Of a DNA stretch of 64,000 nt, positions 7,205 to 15,603 are shown piece by piece. The stretch is taken from NCBI GenBank assembly GCA_963832785.1, contig CAWHVF010000006.1, positions 124,001 through 188,000 of the forward strand, written 5' to 3'. The DNA is from CAWBRT01 sp963832785 (GTDB lineage Bacteria > Acidobacteriota > Terriglobia > Terriglobales > Acidobacteriaceae). Under the pieces are notes generated by a model. The model did no database searches. It worked only from the letters and a program-made list of their open reading frames with translations, and was not told the DNA's origin. The position numbers and the translations under genes were made by a program. Position 1 is the first letter of the stretch, and every line of letters begins with the position of its first letter.

Positions 7205-8854
7205 ATGTCCGGCTTGAGTACTTCTCTATCGATCGCTGTCCAGGCGCTCAATGCCCAGCAGGGGGCGCTGCAGGGCACGACAAACAATATCGCCAACGTG
7301 AACACCGCTGGCTACTCGCGCCAGGTGCCGGAACTGGTCGAGGCCGCCTCGCCGCAGGGCTCGACCCTGGACGCCGGCGGCGGGGTCACGCTCGCTGGCT
7401 TCCAGAGCATTCGCGACCAGGTGCTGGAGCTGCAAATCCAGGAACAGACGCAGCAGCAGAGCAGCGCCAATACGCAATCCGATGCGGCGCAGCTTATCGA
7501 ACCCCTGTTCGAATCTTCCTCCGGGCAGGATATCGGAAGCCAGATGTCCGCCTATTTCAACAGCCTTTCGGCTTTGTCGGCCAGCCCGTCCGACAGCACC
7601 TTGCGCCAGGGCGTGTTGATTGCCGGCCAGAATCTGGCGAATTCCTTCCAGACCACGTCCGCCGGCCTTACCCAGGTCCAGGCCAACATGAACCAGGCGG
7701 TGCCCCAGGATGTGGCGCAGATCAACCAGCTCACCCAGCAGATCGCTAGTCTTAACGGGCAGATCAGCGCACAGCCGAGCGACGGGGCGCTCCAGGATCA
7801 ACTCAACAATTTGACCCTGAAACTTTCCGGCCTGATCGACGTCTCGACGATCCAGACCGAGCACGGAGTTACTCTGACCACTGGCAATGGGACAGTTCTG
7901 GTTGCCGGTGAACAAAGCTTCGCACTGACCACCACCACGGGCAGCGACGGCATGCAGCACGTAATGGCCCAGGGTCAGGACATCACCTCTTCCATCTCCG
8001 GTGGCTCCCTGGGCGGTGAGCTGCAAATGCGCGACCAGACGATCCCGGGACTGCTCGGCCAGTTGGACACGCTGGCCAGCACGCTTGCCACCAGCGTCAA
8101 CGCCGTCAGCACCTCGGGCTACGATTTGAACGGGAACGCGGGACAGGATTTCTTTACCTTGCCGTCCACCGCGGCCTGGTCTTCCGGGTCAGTGGCCAGC
8201 GCCAGCACATCCTTGTCGGCCGGCAGCTTTACTTTGCAGCCGGTTTCAGGCACGGCGACCACAATCCAGGTGGGCGGAAGCAGCGGTATCGACACCCTCA
8301 GCGATCTCGCCGATTACATCAACAACAACAGTTCCAGCCTAGGGGTGACAGCCAGCGTGGCCACCGACTCCTCCGGCGCGCACTTGACAATTGCCGGCAG
8401 CAACGGCGGCTGCTTCACCATCACCAGCGACAGCACCAATCTGGGCTTATATACTTCCGGGGCGGCCGCGCAGATGGGTGTGGCAATCACCGACGTTTCC
8501 CAGATCGCCGCCAGCTCGGACGGTTCGGCCGGCAGCAACGGCAACCTGACACCGTGGATGGCGCTGCAGAACAACCTGTATTCAGGGCAAAACCCGACCA
8601 CCGCCTATTCCACCCTGGTGGCCAACGTGGGATTTGCCTCCGCCAACGCGCAAGCCGAGGCGGACGCCAGCAGCCAGATGCTGCAGCAGCTCAACGATCA
8701 GCGCTCCAGCATCTCCGGCGTTTCCATCGACGAGGAAACCACCAACATGCTGCGCTATCAGCAGGCCTATGAGGCCGCGGCCCGGGTAGTAACCACCATA
8801 AATCAACTCACCGAAGTTCTTCTCAACATGGACACTGGCAACGGGAGCTATTAA
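7205..8854 (+). CDS. flgK: Flagellar hook-associated protein 1 FlgK
   Basis: A 549-residue protein with the FlgK N-terminus (LSIAVQALNAQQGALQGTTN followed by NIANVNTAGYSRQ) and a C-terminal axial helix (NEETTNMLRYQQAYEAAAR-type, here DEETTNMLRYQQAYEAAARV). The Ser/Thr/Gly-rich middle is variable, as in other FlgK proteins. FlgK is the first junction protein between hook and filament and is secreted through the flagellar export gate. It is followed by flgL after 5 bases. The length is typical for the family. Confidence 0.95.
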   Translation: MSGLSTSLSIAVQALNAQQGALQGTTNNIANVNTAGYSRQVPELVEAASPQGSTLDAGGGVTLAGFQSIRDQVLELQIQEQTQQQSSANTQSDAAQLIEPLFESSSGQDIGSQMSAYFNSLSALSASPSDSTLRQGVLIAGQNLANSFQTTSAGLTQVQANMNQAVPQDVAQINQLTQQIASLNGQISAQPSDGALQDQLNNLTLKLSGLIDVSTIQTEHGVTLTTGNGTVLVAGEQSFALTTTTGSDGMQHVMAQGQDITSSISGGSLGGELQMRDQTIPGLLGQLDTLASTLATSVNAVSTSGYDLNGNAGQDFFTLPSTAAWSSGSVASASTSLSAGSFTLQPVSGTATTIQVGGSSGIDTLSDLADYINNNSSSLGVTASVATDSSGAHLTIAGSNGGCFTITSDSTNLGLYTSGAAAQMGVAITDVSQIAASSDGSAGSNGNLTPWMALQNNLYSGQNPTTAYSTLVANVGFASANAQAEADASSQMLQQLNDQRSSISGVSIDEETTNMLRYQQAYEAAARVVTTINQLTEVLLNMDTGNGSY

Positions 8855-8859
8855 GAACT

Positions 8860-9753
8860 ATGCGCGTAAATCCTAATCCTGTTCCGGACATCCTGTCCGC
8901 CATATCGCAAAGCCAGCAGCAGGAGCAGACGGCGTTGCTGGAGATGTCTACGGGAAAGCGGGTGAATTCGCCCTCCGACGACCCGGTGGCCGCCGCCGCC
9001 GAGGTCCAGAACCAGACGCTTTCCGACTCCGTGGACCAGTACACCGCCAACACCACCACGGTGCTCGGCATGGTGCAGACCGCCGATAGCTCCCTGAGTT
9101 CCGTGGTTACCCAGTTGACGCAGGCGGTCACGCTCGGCACCGAGGCGGCAAGCGGGACGGTAACCACGTCGCAGCAGCAAACCATATTGCAGCAGGTGCA
9201 GGGCATCATACAGAACGTGGTGTCGGAGGCCAACACTTCCTACCACGGCCTCTATCTCTTTGCGGGAACCAACACCACCTCGGCGCCGTTCGCGGCGGAC
9301 TCGTCCGACTCTTCGGGCTACAAGTACAACGGCAACGACGGGGTCAACAGCGTGGAAATTGGCGAGGGCCTCAACATTAGCGTGAACGTCCCCGGGGACC
9401 AGATCTTCCAAAACGCCAACGGCAGCGTGTTGGGTTCGCTACAGCAGTTGGCAACCGCCCTGCAAAACGGCTCGTCAAGCGACATCGCCACCGCCACCAG
9501 CGCGGTCAATACCGCTCTGAACGTGGTCTCGCAAAAGCAGGCTTTGTACGGCAGTACCGAATCGCAACTCACTTCCCAGCAGACGGCGCTGCAGCAACAG
9601 AGCACTAATCTGACGACGGAAGAAACTAATCTGGTTGGGGCCGACCTGGCCCAGACAACCGTGCTATTTACGCAAGCTACGCTTGCCAACCAGGCCGCCC
9701 TGGCCGCCGCCGCCCGGGTGCTGCCCGAGACGCTGCTGGACTACCTGAAATAA
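8860..9753 (+). CDS. flgL: Flagellar hook-associated protein 3 FlgL
   Basis: A 297-residue flagellin-like protein. The N-terminus has the FlgL/flagellin pattern (LLEMSTGKRVNSPSDDPVAA) and the C-terminus has the matching helix (TNLVGADLAQTTVLFTQATL). FlgL is the second hook-filament junction protein. Its place directly after flgK and its short length separate it from fliC, which lies on the other strand. No terminator with a T-run follows on this strand; the hairpin at 9809-9828 is oriented for the opposing fliS transcript. Confidence 0.92.
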   Translation: MRVNPNPVPDILSAISQSQQQEQTALLEMSTGKRVNSPSDDPVAAAAEVQNQTLSDSVDQYTANTTTVLGMVQTADSSLSSVVTQLTQAVTLGTEAASGTVTTSQQQTILQQVQGIIQNVVSEANTSYHGLYLFAGTNTTSAPFAADSSDSSGYKYNGNDGVNSVEIGEGLNISVNVPGDQIFQNANGSVLGSLQQLATALQNGSSSDIATATSAVNTALNVVSQKQALYGSTESQLTSQQTALQQQSTNLTTEETNLVGADLAQTTVLFTQATLANQAALAAAARVLPETLLDYLK

Positions 9754-9808
9754 CTTCAGCCGGAGTCCGCGCGGGATCCTTTCGTCCGTTCGCCATTCAA
9801 CATAAAAA

Positions 9809-9828
9809 GGGCGCTCCGTAGAGCGCCC
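9809..9828 (-). terminator. Rho-independent terminator of the fliD-fliS transcript
   Basis: A perfect 8-base stem (GGGCGCTC / GAGCGCCC) with a 4-base loop. On the minus strand it is followed directly by five T residues, the classic intrinsic terminator; it lies 22 bases after the fliS stop codon. On the plus strand it has no T-run. Confidence 0.85.
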
Positions 9829-9850
9829 CGCTGGCAGAAGGGAACTGCTC

Positions 9851-10315
9851 TCAGGCCGACCAGCTCGAGGTGGCGCGCTCTTCGCCCAAGCCGCCGTACC
9901 GGCCCTGGTTGAGCGGAGCGTCGGCGGCGCGCGACGAGTCCGCGGTCGGGCTGTCCGCCCGGTTCCAGGCCTGGCGCAGACTCACCAGCATCTCAATTTG
10001 CCGCGCCAGGATCTCCGGGCTGAGCTTCATTTGCGCTTCCAGCAGCTTGCCGCGGATGTGGCCGTAAATCCGGGAGAGAGCTCGCGCGGTCTCGCCGCCG
10101 TTGACCATGTCCAATGAGCCTTCCAGGTGCTGCAGCACTTGGAAGGCGTGATTGGCCGCTTTGCAGCGCCCTTCGATATCGTTTTTCCGGATTGCCTGGC
10201 TGGCGCTGTTCAGGTCGGTGACCAGCCTGTCGTACAGCAAAATTACCAGTCCGATCGGGCCCGCGCTCTGCACGGCGGCGCTCTGGTAACTCAACTCGGG
10301 TTGTTTCGGTTCCAT
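9851..10315 (-). CDS. fliS: Flagellin export chaperone FliS
   Basis: A 154-residue helical protein with the FliS pattern near the N-terminus (ELSYQSAAVQSAGPIGLVIL-type and LYDRLVTDL), followed by AIRKNDIEGRCKAANHA and a ALSRIYGHIRGKLLEAQ helix. FliS caps the C-terminus of flagellin in the cytoplasm to stop premature polymerisation and deliver it to FlhA. It lies 6 bases after fliD on the same strand, the common fliD-fliS order. The last 25 residues are not conserved-looking. Confidence 0.9.
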   Translation of the reverse strand: MEPKQPELSYQSAAVQSAGPIGLVILLYDRLVTDLNSASQAIRKNDIEGRCKAANHAFQVLQHLEGSLDMVNGGETARALSRIYGHIRGKLLEAQMKLSPEILARQIEMLVSLRQAWNRADSPTADSSRAADAPLNQGRYGGLGEERATSSWSA

Positions 10316-10321
10316 GGTTCG

Positions 10322-11812
10322 TTATCCGTTTGAATTATTGTTGTTATTGCCCAGCAGCACGTTCAACTGGTTTTGCGTCTGCGCCAGTGATTCCAGCGCG
10401 ATTTCCGCCTGGCTGTATTCGGCCTGATAGATGGCCTGCTGGCTGGTAATGTAGTTGGTTTCGAAATCGTTGATCTGGTTGGTCAAGTCCGTGTATTCGC
10501 TGCTTAAGCTGGAAAGGTCCACGGTGAAAGCGCCGCTGCCGGACTGGGTAAAGTTGGACAACTGGGTTTGAAGTGTATTGGCGAACCCGTTGTCCGTGGT
10601 GCCCTGGAAGAAATTCTGGACCGTGCTGAAGTTGTTTTGCACCATGTTGCTCAGGGTGGCATCGTCGATGCTCAGAGTGCCGTCGTTATTCATGGTGATG
10701 CCGAGCGTGGCCAGGGTGGTGCTGTCGGAGGCCTGGTATGCGCCGGCGCCCAGCAGGATGCTCTGGAAACTTTCCAGCACGCTATCGCCCGAGAGCGGGC
10801 CCTGCGAAGAGCTGGTTGAGCCGTCGGAATTGGTCGTGGTGGTAACCGCGAACTGGGTGTTGACCTGGCCGACGAGCGTGTTGTAATCGTTCACGAAAGA
10901 CTGGATGGCGCTGGCGATAACAGCGGTGTTGGGCGCGATGGTGATGGTCGCCGGCGTTCCCTTGGCGCTGCTCAGCAGGTTCAGGGTGATGCCGTTTAGC
11001 GCTCCGGTAACGGTGTTGGTTGCGCTGGAAAACGGGACGCCATCGACGGTGATGGAGGCATCCTGGCCTTGAGCGGCCTCGGTGAGGCTGAGGCCGGTGT
11101 CGCCGCTGGAATCGGCACTGCTGATGGTGAGCGTGGGCAGATCCTGGCCGTCGCTGGAGCCGGTCAGCGGAGTGATCGAGATGTTGCCCGCTGCTCCGGA
11201 AGAGGTGCTGGCTATGGCCAGCCGCGACCCGCTAGAATCGGTCACCACGCTGGCGCTAACGCCGGAGACCTTACTATTTATGTCACTGGCAAGCTGGCTC
11301 AAGGTCTCGCCGGCGGTGACGGTGATCGTCTGCGCCGAACTCGAATCGCTTCCCACCTGAATGGAAAATTGTCCCGCGCTCAGTCCGCCGGAGACCTGGT
11401 TGGAGTACCACGAGCCGGTCGAGGCCAGGTTATTGACCACCACGGTGTGCGTTCCGGAAGCGGTGGCATTGGCGGCCGTAGCGCTCACGATGCTCGGCTG
11501 CGAAGAGCTTGCAGTCATGGAGCTCAGCGAGCCGGTGTAGCTGTCGAGAGCGGACAGATCGTTTTCCACGCTGGTGGTTACGGAATTCAGGCTCTGGAGT
11601 GCCGACTGCTGGGTTGAAATCACGGCCTGCTGGGCCTGCCACTGTCTTTCCGGGGCGCGGGCCGCGTAGACCGCCGCGCTGACCGCGGAGTTGACATCGA
11701 TGCCCACGCTGCTGGTGCCGTAGACGGCCTGCAGGATTGAGCTCAGGTCAGTCGAGGAAGATGACGAGGAGGTGCCCAACAAAGCACTCAAGGCTGAAGA
11801 TGCGGAACTCAT
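10322..11812 (-). CDS. fliD: Flagellar filament cap protein FliD
   Basis: A 496-residue protein rich in Ser and Thr, as expected for a secreted cap. The N-terminus holds the FliD_N pattern (GIDVNSAVSAAVYAARAPER followed by QWQAQQAVISTQQSALQ-like helices) and the C-terminal half the FliD_C pattern (FVNDYNTLVGQVNTQ, and LTNQINDFETNYITSQQAIY). FliD caps the growing filament and folds new flagellin. The ATG at 11812 follows AGGGAG at a slightly long distance; a TTG at 11839 would add nine residues and is less likely. The end of the protein is a run of Asn residues. Confidence 0.92.
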   Translation of the reverse strand: MSSASSALSALLGTSSSSSSTDLSSILQAVYGTSSVGIDVNSAVSAAVYAARAPERQWQAQQAVISTQQSALQSLNSVTTSVENDLSALDSYTGSLSSMTASSSQPSIVSATAANATASGTHTVVVNNLASTGSWYSNQVSGGLSAGQFSIQVGSDSSSAQTITVTAGETLSQLASDINSKVSGVSASVVTDSSGSRLAIASTSSGAAGNISITPLTGSSDGQDLPTLTISSADSSGDTGLSLTEAAQGQDASITVDGVPFSSATNTVTGALNGITLNLLSSAKGTPATITIAPNTAVIASAIQSFVNDYNTLVGQVNTQFAVTTTTNSDGSTSSSQGPLSGDSVLESFQSILLGAGAYQASDSTTLATLGITMNNDGTLSIDDATLSNMVQNNFSTVQNFFQGTTDNGFANTLQTQLSNFTQSGSGAFTVDLSSLSSEYTDLTNQINDFETNYITSQQAIYQAEYSQAEIALESLAQTQNQLNVLLGNNNNNSNG

Positions 11813-11892
11813 GGCGTTTGCTGACTCCCTGTGCGGCAACCTGCTTGCGTCTGTCTGAAGTTGACAGTGCGGTAGCCCCGGCTGACAAAAGC

Positions 11893-11918
11893 GCGGTGAG
11901 ACCGCGAGGTCTCACCGC
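11893..11918 (-). terminator. Rho-independent terminator of fliC
   Basis: A perfect 11-base stem (11893-11903 with 11908-11918) and a 4-base loop. On the minus strand it is followed by CGCTTTTG, a short T-run. It lies 14 bases after the fliC stop codon, between fliC and fliD, so fliC is likely made mostly as a single-gene transcript. Confidence 0.8.
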
Positions 11919-11931
11919 CATTGTTAAGGGC

Positions 11932-13173
11932 CTACTGGAGCAGCTTCAAAACCGACTGCTGGGCCTGGTTGGCCTGCGATAAGGCGGCCATGCCGGTCTG
12001 CTCCAGCACGTTGTACTTGGTCATGTTGGCGACCGTTGACGCCACGTCGGCATCGGTGATGCCGCCGGAGGCGCTGGTCAGGTTCTGGACCTGGGTGTTG
12101 ATGACGTTGCTGGCTGCTTGCAACTGGTTGACGTAAGCGCCAATGTGGCCGCGCATGCTGGAAACGGTGTTGATGGCGGCATTGACGGCGTTCAGTGCGT
12201 TCGCGGCGTCGGACGAGTTCAGCAAGTCGGCGCTACCCGTGCCACCCGAGAAGGTGCCGGCGTTGCTCCAACTTACGACGGCGGTGCCGCTGCTGCCGGC
12301 GCCAACCGCGATGTGGTTGCCGGTGCCCGATCCCGCGCTGCCGGCACCCGCACTGGCGGCGGTAAAGGTAATCGAGGTGGCGCTGACGTTGGTGGCCTTG
12401 GCAAAGGCGTTCGCCGTCGTGTTCGCACTATAGGCGGAGCCTGCGCCCGGGCCGCCGTTCACGGCATTGGCCAGGTTTTGCAACGTTTGTGCCAAGGTGC
12501 TGCCTACGGCAACCTGGTTGCCGGCGGCAGTCGGAGCAGACGTTGTAAACGTGTAGACTGTGGTTCCGATGGTAACTGTGTCGCCGTTGGCCACGTTGGC
12601 GGCAGTAGCATCGTTGAGAGTATCGGTAGCAAAGCCGCCGATATTCAGGCCGGTGGTGCTCAGCGTGCCGACCGCCATGCTCGTGCCCGTTCCCAGCAGG
12701 TTGCTGCCGGTGGAGCCGTCGGACAAGAACGGTGTCATCGCCGAAGCGGTGAAAACCGGGCTGCCGTTGAACATGGTGCCGGAGGTGGTGTTACCGATGC
12801 TGTTGATCTGGGTCAGAATGGACTGAAACTCAGAGTCGAGCGCGCTGCTCTGCGAGTTGGTGAGCCCCTGGCTGGAGGCTTCAGTGGCCAGCGTAACAGC
12901 GCGGTTGAGCAGAGAGGTTACCTGTGACAGTGCCCCATCGGCGGTTTGCAGCAGGCCGATGCCGTTGGTGGCGTTCTGCCCAGACTGCGTTAAGGCGGCG
13001 ATGTTGGCCTGCATGCCATTGGCAATGGAAAGGCCGGCCGCATCATCGGCGCCGGAGTTGATCTTCGATCCGGAGGACAACTGCGTCAATGTCTTCTGCA
13101 GGTTTGCCTGCGTGATGGACAGTTGATTATCAGCTGTCAACGCGGAAATGTTATTCAGGATGCTGAGTGCCAT
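11932..13173 (-). CDS. fliC: Flagellin
   Basis: A 413-residue flagellin. The N-terminal D0/D1 region reads LSILNNISALTADNQLS, LSSGSKINSGADDAAGLSI and the C-terminal D0/D1 region reads GITDADVASTVANMTKYNVL and QANQAQQSVLKLLQ. The middle (about residues 140-330) is a low-complexity, Ala/Thr/Gly-rich variable domain exposed on the filament. It is the only flagellin in the window. A strong sigma-28 promoter lies about 105 bases upstream, and an intrinsic terminator follows the gene, fitting a highly expressed single-gene unit. Confidence 0.97.
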   Translation of the reverse strand: MALSILNNISALTADNQLSITQANLQKTLTQLSSGSKINSGADDAAGLSIANGMQANIAALTQSGQNATNGIGLLQTADGALSQVTSLLNRAVTLATEASSQGLTNSQSSALDSEFQSILTQINSIGNTTSGTMFNGSPVFTASAMTPFLSDGSTGSNLLGTGTSMAVGTLSTTGLNIGGFATDTLNDATAANVANGDTVTIGTTVYTFTTSAPTAAGNQVAVGSTLAQTLQNLANAVNGGPGAGSAYSANTTANAFAKATNVSATSITFTAASAGAGSAGSGTGNHIAVGAGSSGTAVVSWSNAGTFSGGTGSADLLNSSDAANALNAVNAAINTVSSMRGHIGAYVNQLQAASNVINTQVQNLTSASGGITDADVASTVANMTKYNVLEQTGMAALSQANQAQQSVLKLLQ

Positions 13174-13278
13174 GGTTAAAAGCTCCTTTGTTCACATTCC
13201 GCCTGCACCGAACCATGCGCGTCTTGCCAAATCGCTAACCGCCACGCGGGGCAGGTGGCTTCTTTGTGACGGCCTACA

Positions 13279-13304
13279 TATCGGCAGTTCCGGCAGCAAC
13301 TTTA
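13279..13304 (-). promoter_or_regulatory. Predicted sigma-28 promoter for fliC
   Basis: Read on the minus strand: TAAAGTTG (13304 to 13297) then GCCGATA (13285 to 13279). The gap between TAAA and GCCG is 15 bases, exactly the E. coli FliA spacing, whereas most other sites in this window have 16. This is among the best matches in the window and would give a leader of roughly 100 bases before the flagellin start. Confidence 0.85.
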
Positions 13305-13442
13305 GCGCCTGCGCAAGAATTGTTGCCGGAGCTGGCTGAATTCGGTCGCCATCCGGGTTTTGGATTTCCGCCCCCTGCGGAGCCGGCCTGATCACCCCCT
13401 GCCGAAAAAGCTGAATTGTTACTGATGGACCAGGCGAAAGCT

Positions 13443-13450
13443 GCCGATAG
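13443..13450 (+). promoter_or_regulatory. Isolated GCCGATAG box upstream of flbD (weak sigma-28 candidate)
   Basis: A perfect GCCGATAG -10-type box lies 19 bases before the flbD start, but the expected -35 position (about 13423-13429, TGATGGA) does not resemble TAAAGTT. It could be a weak or decayed FliA promoter for the flbD-motAB operon. Confidence 0.3.
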
Positions 13451-13468
13451 TAGAGGATGCGCAGTGGC

Positions 13469-13765
13469 ATGCCTGCTTTGGGGGGCAAGGTGATTCGGCT
13501 GACGCGTCTGAACAATCAGCCCCTGGCGATCAACTCCGACCTGATCAAGTGGGTGGAGAGCGCGCCCGACAGCGTGATCACGCTGCTCAACGGGGAGAAG
13601 GTTGTCGTCAGGGAGACGGTCGAACAGATCATTCAAGCGATCGTAGCCTTCCGGCGTGCGCTTCTGGCCGGCCGTCTGCCGGCCGTCAATGGCGCAACCC
13701 CGGATGGGGCGGGGAAGCCGGGCGGCAAGGGCGAGGATTCTTCGCCAGGGGGCTGGCGTGGATAA
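13469..13765 (+). CDS. flbD: Flagellar FlbD family protein
   Basis: A 98-residue protein whose first 60 residues are typical FlbD (PF06289): VIRLTRLNNQPLAINSDLIK, then PDSVITLLNGEKVVVRETVEQ. FlbD-type proteins are short, mostly beta-rich and found beside motA/motB in many phyla; their role is still unclear. The ATG at 13469 has GAGGA (13453-13457) 11 bases upstream; an ATG at 13457 overlaps that site and is less likely. The C-terminal 35 residues are Gly/Pro-rich. The gene overlaps the motA start by 8 bases, so the two are likely translated together. Confidence 0.85.
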   Translation: MPALGGKVIRLTRLNNQPLAINSDLIKWVESAPDSVITLLNGEKVVVRETVEQIIQAIVAFRRALLAGRLPAVNGATPDGAGKPGGKGEDSSPGGWRG

Positions 13766-14525
13766 GAGTACCTTTTTGGGAATCTTCCTGGCGGCTGCCG
13801 GGATCATCGTTGGCCTGCTGCTGGAAGGCGGCAAACTGGCGCAGATCATCCAGCCCACGGCGGCGATGATCGTCTTCGGCGGCACCATCGGCGCCGTCAT
13901 GGTGCAATTCCCGCTGCCGCTGGTTCGCCAGGCCGGCCTACGCCTCGGGCATGTCTTTTTCCAGAAAACGCCGGCCTCGGCGCAACTGGTAACCGCCCTT
14001 GTCGGCTACGCCAACCAGGCCCGCCGGCAGGGAATTGTCTCTCTCGATGCCGAGCTGCCCAAAATCCAGGACCCATTCTTGAAGAGGAGCCTCACCCTGG
14101 CGGTCGACGGGACCGAGCCACACGAGCTGCGCAAGATCATGGAACTGGAGCTCGACAATCAGGCCGAGCAGGAAGAGCACATTCCGCGCGTCTTCGAATC
14201 GGCCGGCGGATTCGCGCCCACCATCGGCATCATCGGCGCGGTCCTGGGGCTTATCCAGGTGATGCAGCACCTGGAAAACATCAACGAGGTCGGAAAGGGC
14301 ATCGCCGTGGCTTTCGTGGCCACCATTTACGGCGTCGGCTCGGCCAACCTGCTGTTTCTGCCCGCCGCCGGCAAGCTCAGGATCCGTTTGCGCGAAGAGC
14401 AGATACTGCGGGAGATGACCATCGAAGGCGTGGTTTCGATCCTGGAAGGCATGAACCCGCGCATGGTTGAATCCAAACTGCTTAGCTTCCTCACCGAACA
14501 CAAGCAAACGATGGAGAAAAAATGA
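13758..14525 (+). CDS. motA: Flagellar stator protein MotA (first copy)
   Basis: A 255-residue membrane protein beginning with GTG at 13758 (MDKSTFLGIFLAAAGIIVGL). It has four membrane segments (about residues 5-25, 30-50, 150-170, 185-205) and the MotA/TolQ block GFAPTIGIIGAVLGLIQVM. The large cytoplasmic loop between the second and third segments carries the charged residues that face the FliG rotor. It lies between flbD and motB with overlaps at both ends. The sequence type matches the MotA/PomA group that normally uses a Na+ or H+ motive force; ion choice cannot be read here. Confidence 0.92.
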   Translation: MDKSTFLGIFLAAAGIIVGLLLEGGKLAQIIQPTAAMIVFGGTIGAVMVQFPLPLVRQAGLRLGHVFFQKTPASAQLVTALVGYANQARRQGIVSLDAELPKIQDPFLKRSLTLAVDGTEPHELRKIMELELDNQAEQEEHIPRVFESAGGFAPTIGIIGAVLGLIQVMQHLENINEVGKGIAVAFVATIYGVGSANLLFLPAAGKLRIRLREEQILREMTIEGVVSILEGMNPRMVESKLLSFLTEHKQTMEKK

Positions 14526-15346
14526 GCCGCCGAAAAAGAGCGACGGAACGGCCGAACCACGATCGCTGGCTGGTCTCCTATGCCGACTTGATCACTCTTT
14601 TGTTCGCTTTTTTCGTAGTCCTGTACTCCACAACCCAGATGGATAATAAAAAGGTTGCGCGCATTGCCGCCGCCATTCAGAGCGCCTTCCGGCAGTTGGG
14701 CGTCTTCTCGGGCAACGCGCCGCTTCCGTCGGAAAGCGCCGAAACGCCGCTATCGGCCATTGTGCAATCGGCCAATCCGGAGAATGTGCGCAGCGAGGTC
14801 AAGCTGATGGAAGCCGCGCCCCGGCCGCGCGCCGATGCTTACTCCCGCGCCGGAATCAATGTCGACGAGTTAAACCGCGAGCTGAAAAAAGCCCTGGGAA
14901 AAGAGCTGGACAAACAGGAAGTGGATATGCGGTTGCAGCCCGACGGGCTGGTGATCAGCTTGCGGGAAAACGGCTTTTTCAAGAGCGGCGATACCACCCT
15001 CTTGCCGGGAGCGCAGGCTACGCTGACGCGAATCGCCAAGATACTGAGCGATCATGGCTACGAAATACGCGTTGAAGGCCACACCGACAACAAACCTATT
15101 CGCAGCACGCGCTTCCAATCCAATTGGGAGCTGTCGGCCGCGCGGGCGACCGAGGTGGTCTTGCTGCTGATTGACCGGTATGGCTTCGATCCCAGGAAAA
15201 TCTCGGTGGCGGGATACTCCGAATACCGTCCGATTGCCTCCAACGACAGCGAAGAAGGCCGAAGGATGAACCGGAGAGTGGACCTGGTGGTCGTCGCCAT
15301 GGCGCCACGGGAGGGCCCAGCGCCACCGGCGTCGCCGGCTCCATAG
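14522..15346 (+). CDS. motB: Flagellar stator protein MotB (first copy)
   Basis: A 274-residue protein with a short basic N-terminus, one membrane helix containing the ion-binding Asp (SYADLITLLFAFFVVLYS, D at about residue 21) and a C-terminal OmpA/MotB peptidoglycan-binding domain (IRVEGHTDNKPI, NWELSAARATEV, GYSEYRPIASN). It anchors the MotA ring to the cell wall. ATG and the motA stop codon overlap (ATGA). The last 20 residues are Pro/Ala-rich. It forms a stator distinct from the second pair at 17.0-18.7 kb. Confidence 0.93.
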   Translation: MSRRKRATERPNHDRWLVSYADLITLLFAFFVVLYSTTQMDNKKVARIAAAIQSAFRQLGVFSGNAPLPSESAETPLSAIVQSANPENVRSEVKLMEAAPRPRADAYSRAGINVDELNRELKKALGKELDKQEVDMRLQPDGLVISLRENGFFKSGDTTLLPGAQATLTRIAKILSDHGYEIRVEGHTDNKPIRSTRFQSNWELSAARATEVVLLLIDRYGFDPRKISVAGYSEYRPIASNDSEEGRRMNRRVDLVVVAMAPREGPAPPASPAP

Positions 15347-15384
15347 CGCACCTTAATTATTAGAGCGTGTTTCATAAATGGAAT

Positions 15385-15530
15385 CAGCCGGTGGAAGCCC
15401 ACGCCTTCAGGCGTGGGAAACAATGCTCAATAGAGAACGCCTTTAGGCGTGTGGATAGATCGCCACAGCGCTAAAGCCGCTTTAGACTGATGCCTTGGTC
15501 CCCCACGGCTAAAGCCGTGGGCCTCCACCA
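15385..15530. repeat. Cluster of short palindromes (GCCTNAGGC / GGCTAAAGCC types)
   Basis: The gap after motB holds several short hairpins: CCCACGCC-TTCA-GGCGTGGG (from about 15398), ACGCC-TTTA-GGCGT (about 15439) and CCCACGGC-TAAA-GCCGTGGG (about 15500). Similar TAAAGCC palindromes recur at 20.5, 46.7 and 60.8 kb. They resemble dispersed REP-type sequences; no gene is seen here. Confidence 0.6.
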
Positions 15531-15603
15531 TAACCCCTCTCTCCTAAAGCCGAAACCATTCGAAACCATTTCTGAAACAAGCTGTAGTAGATTCCGGCGG
15601 CCG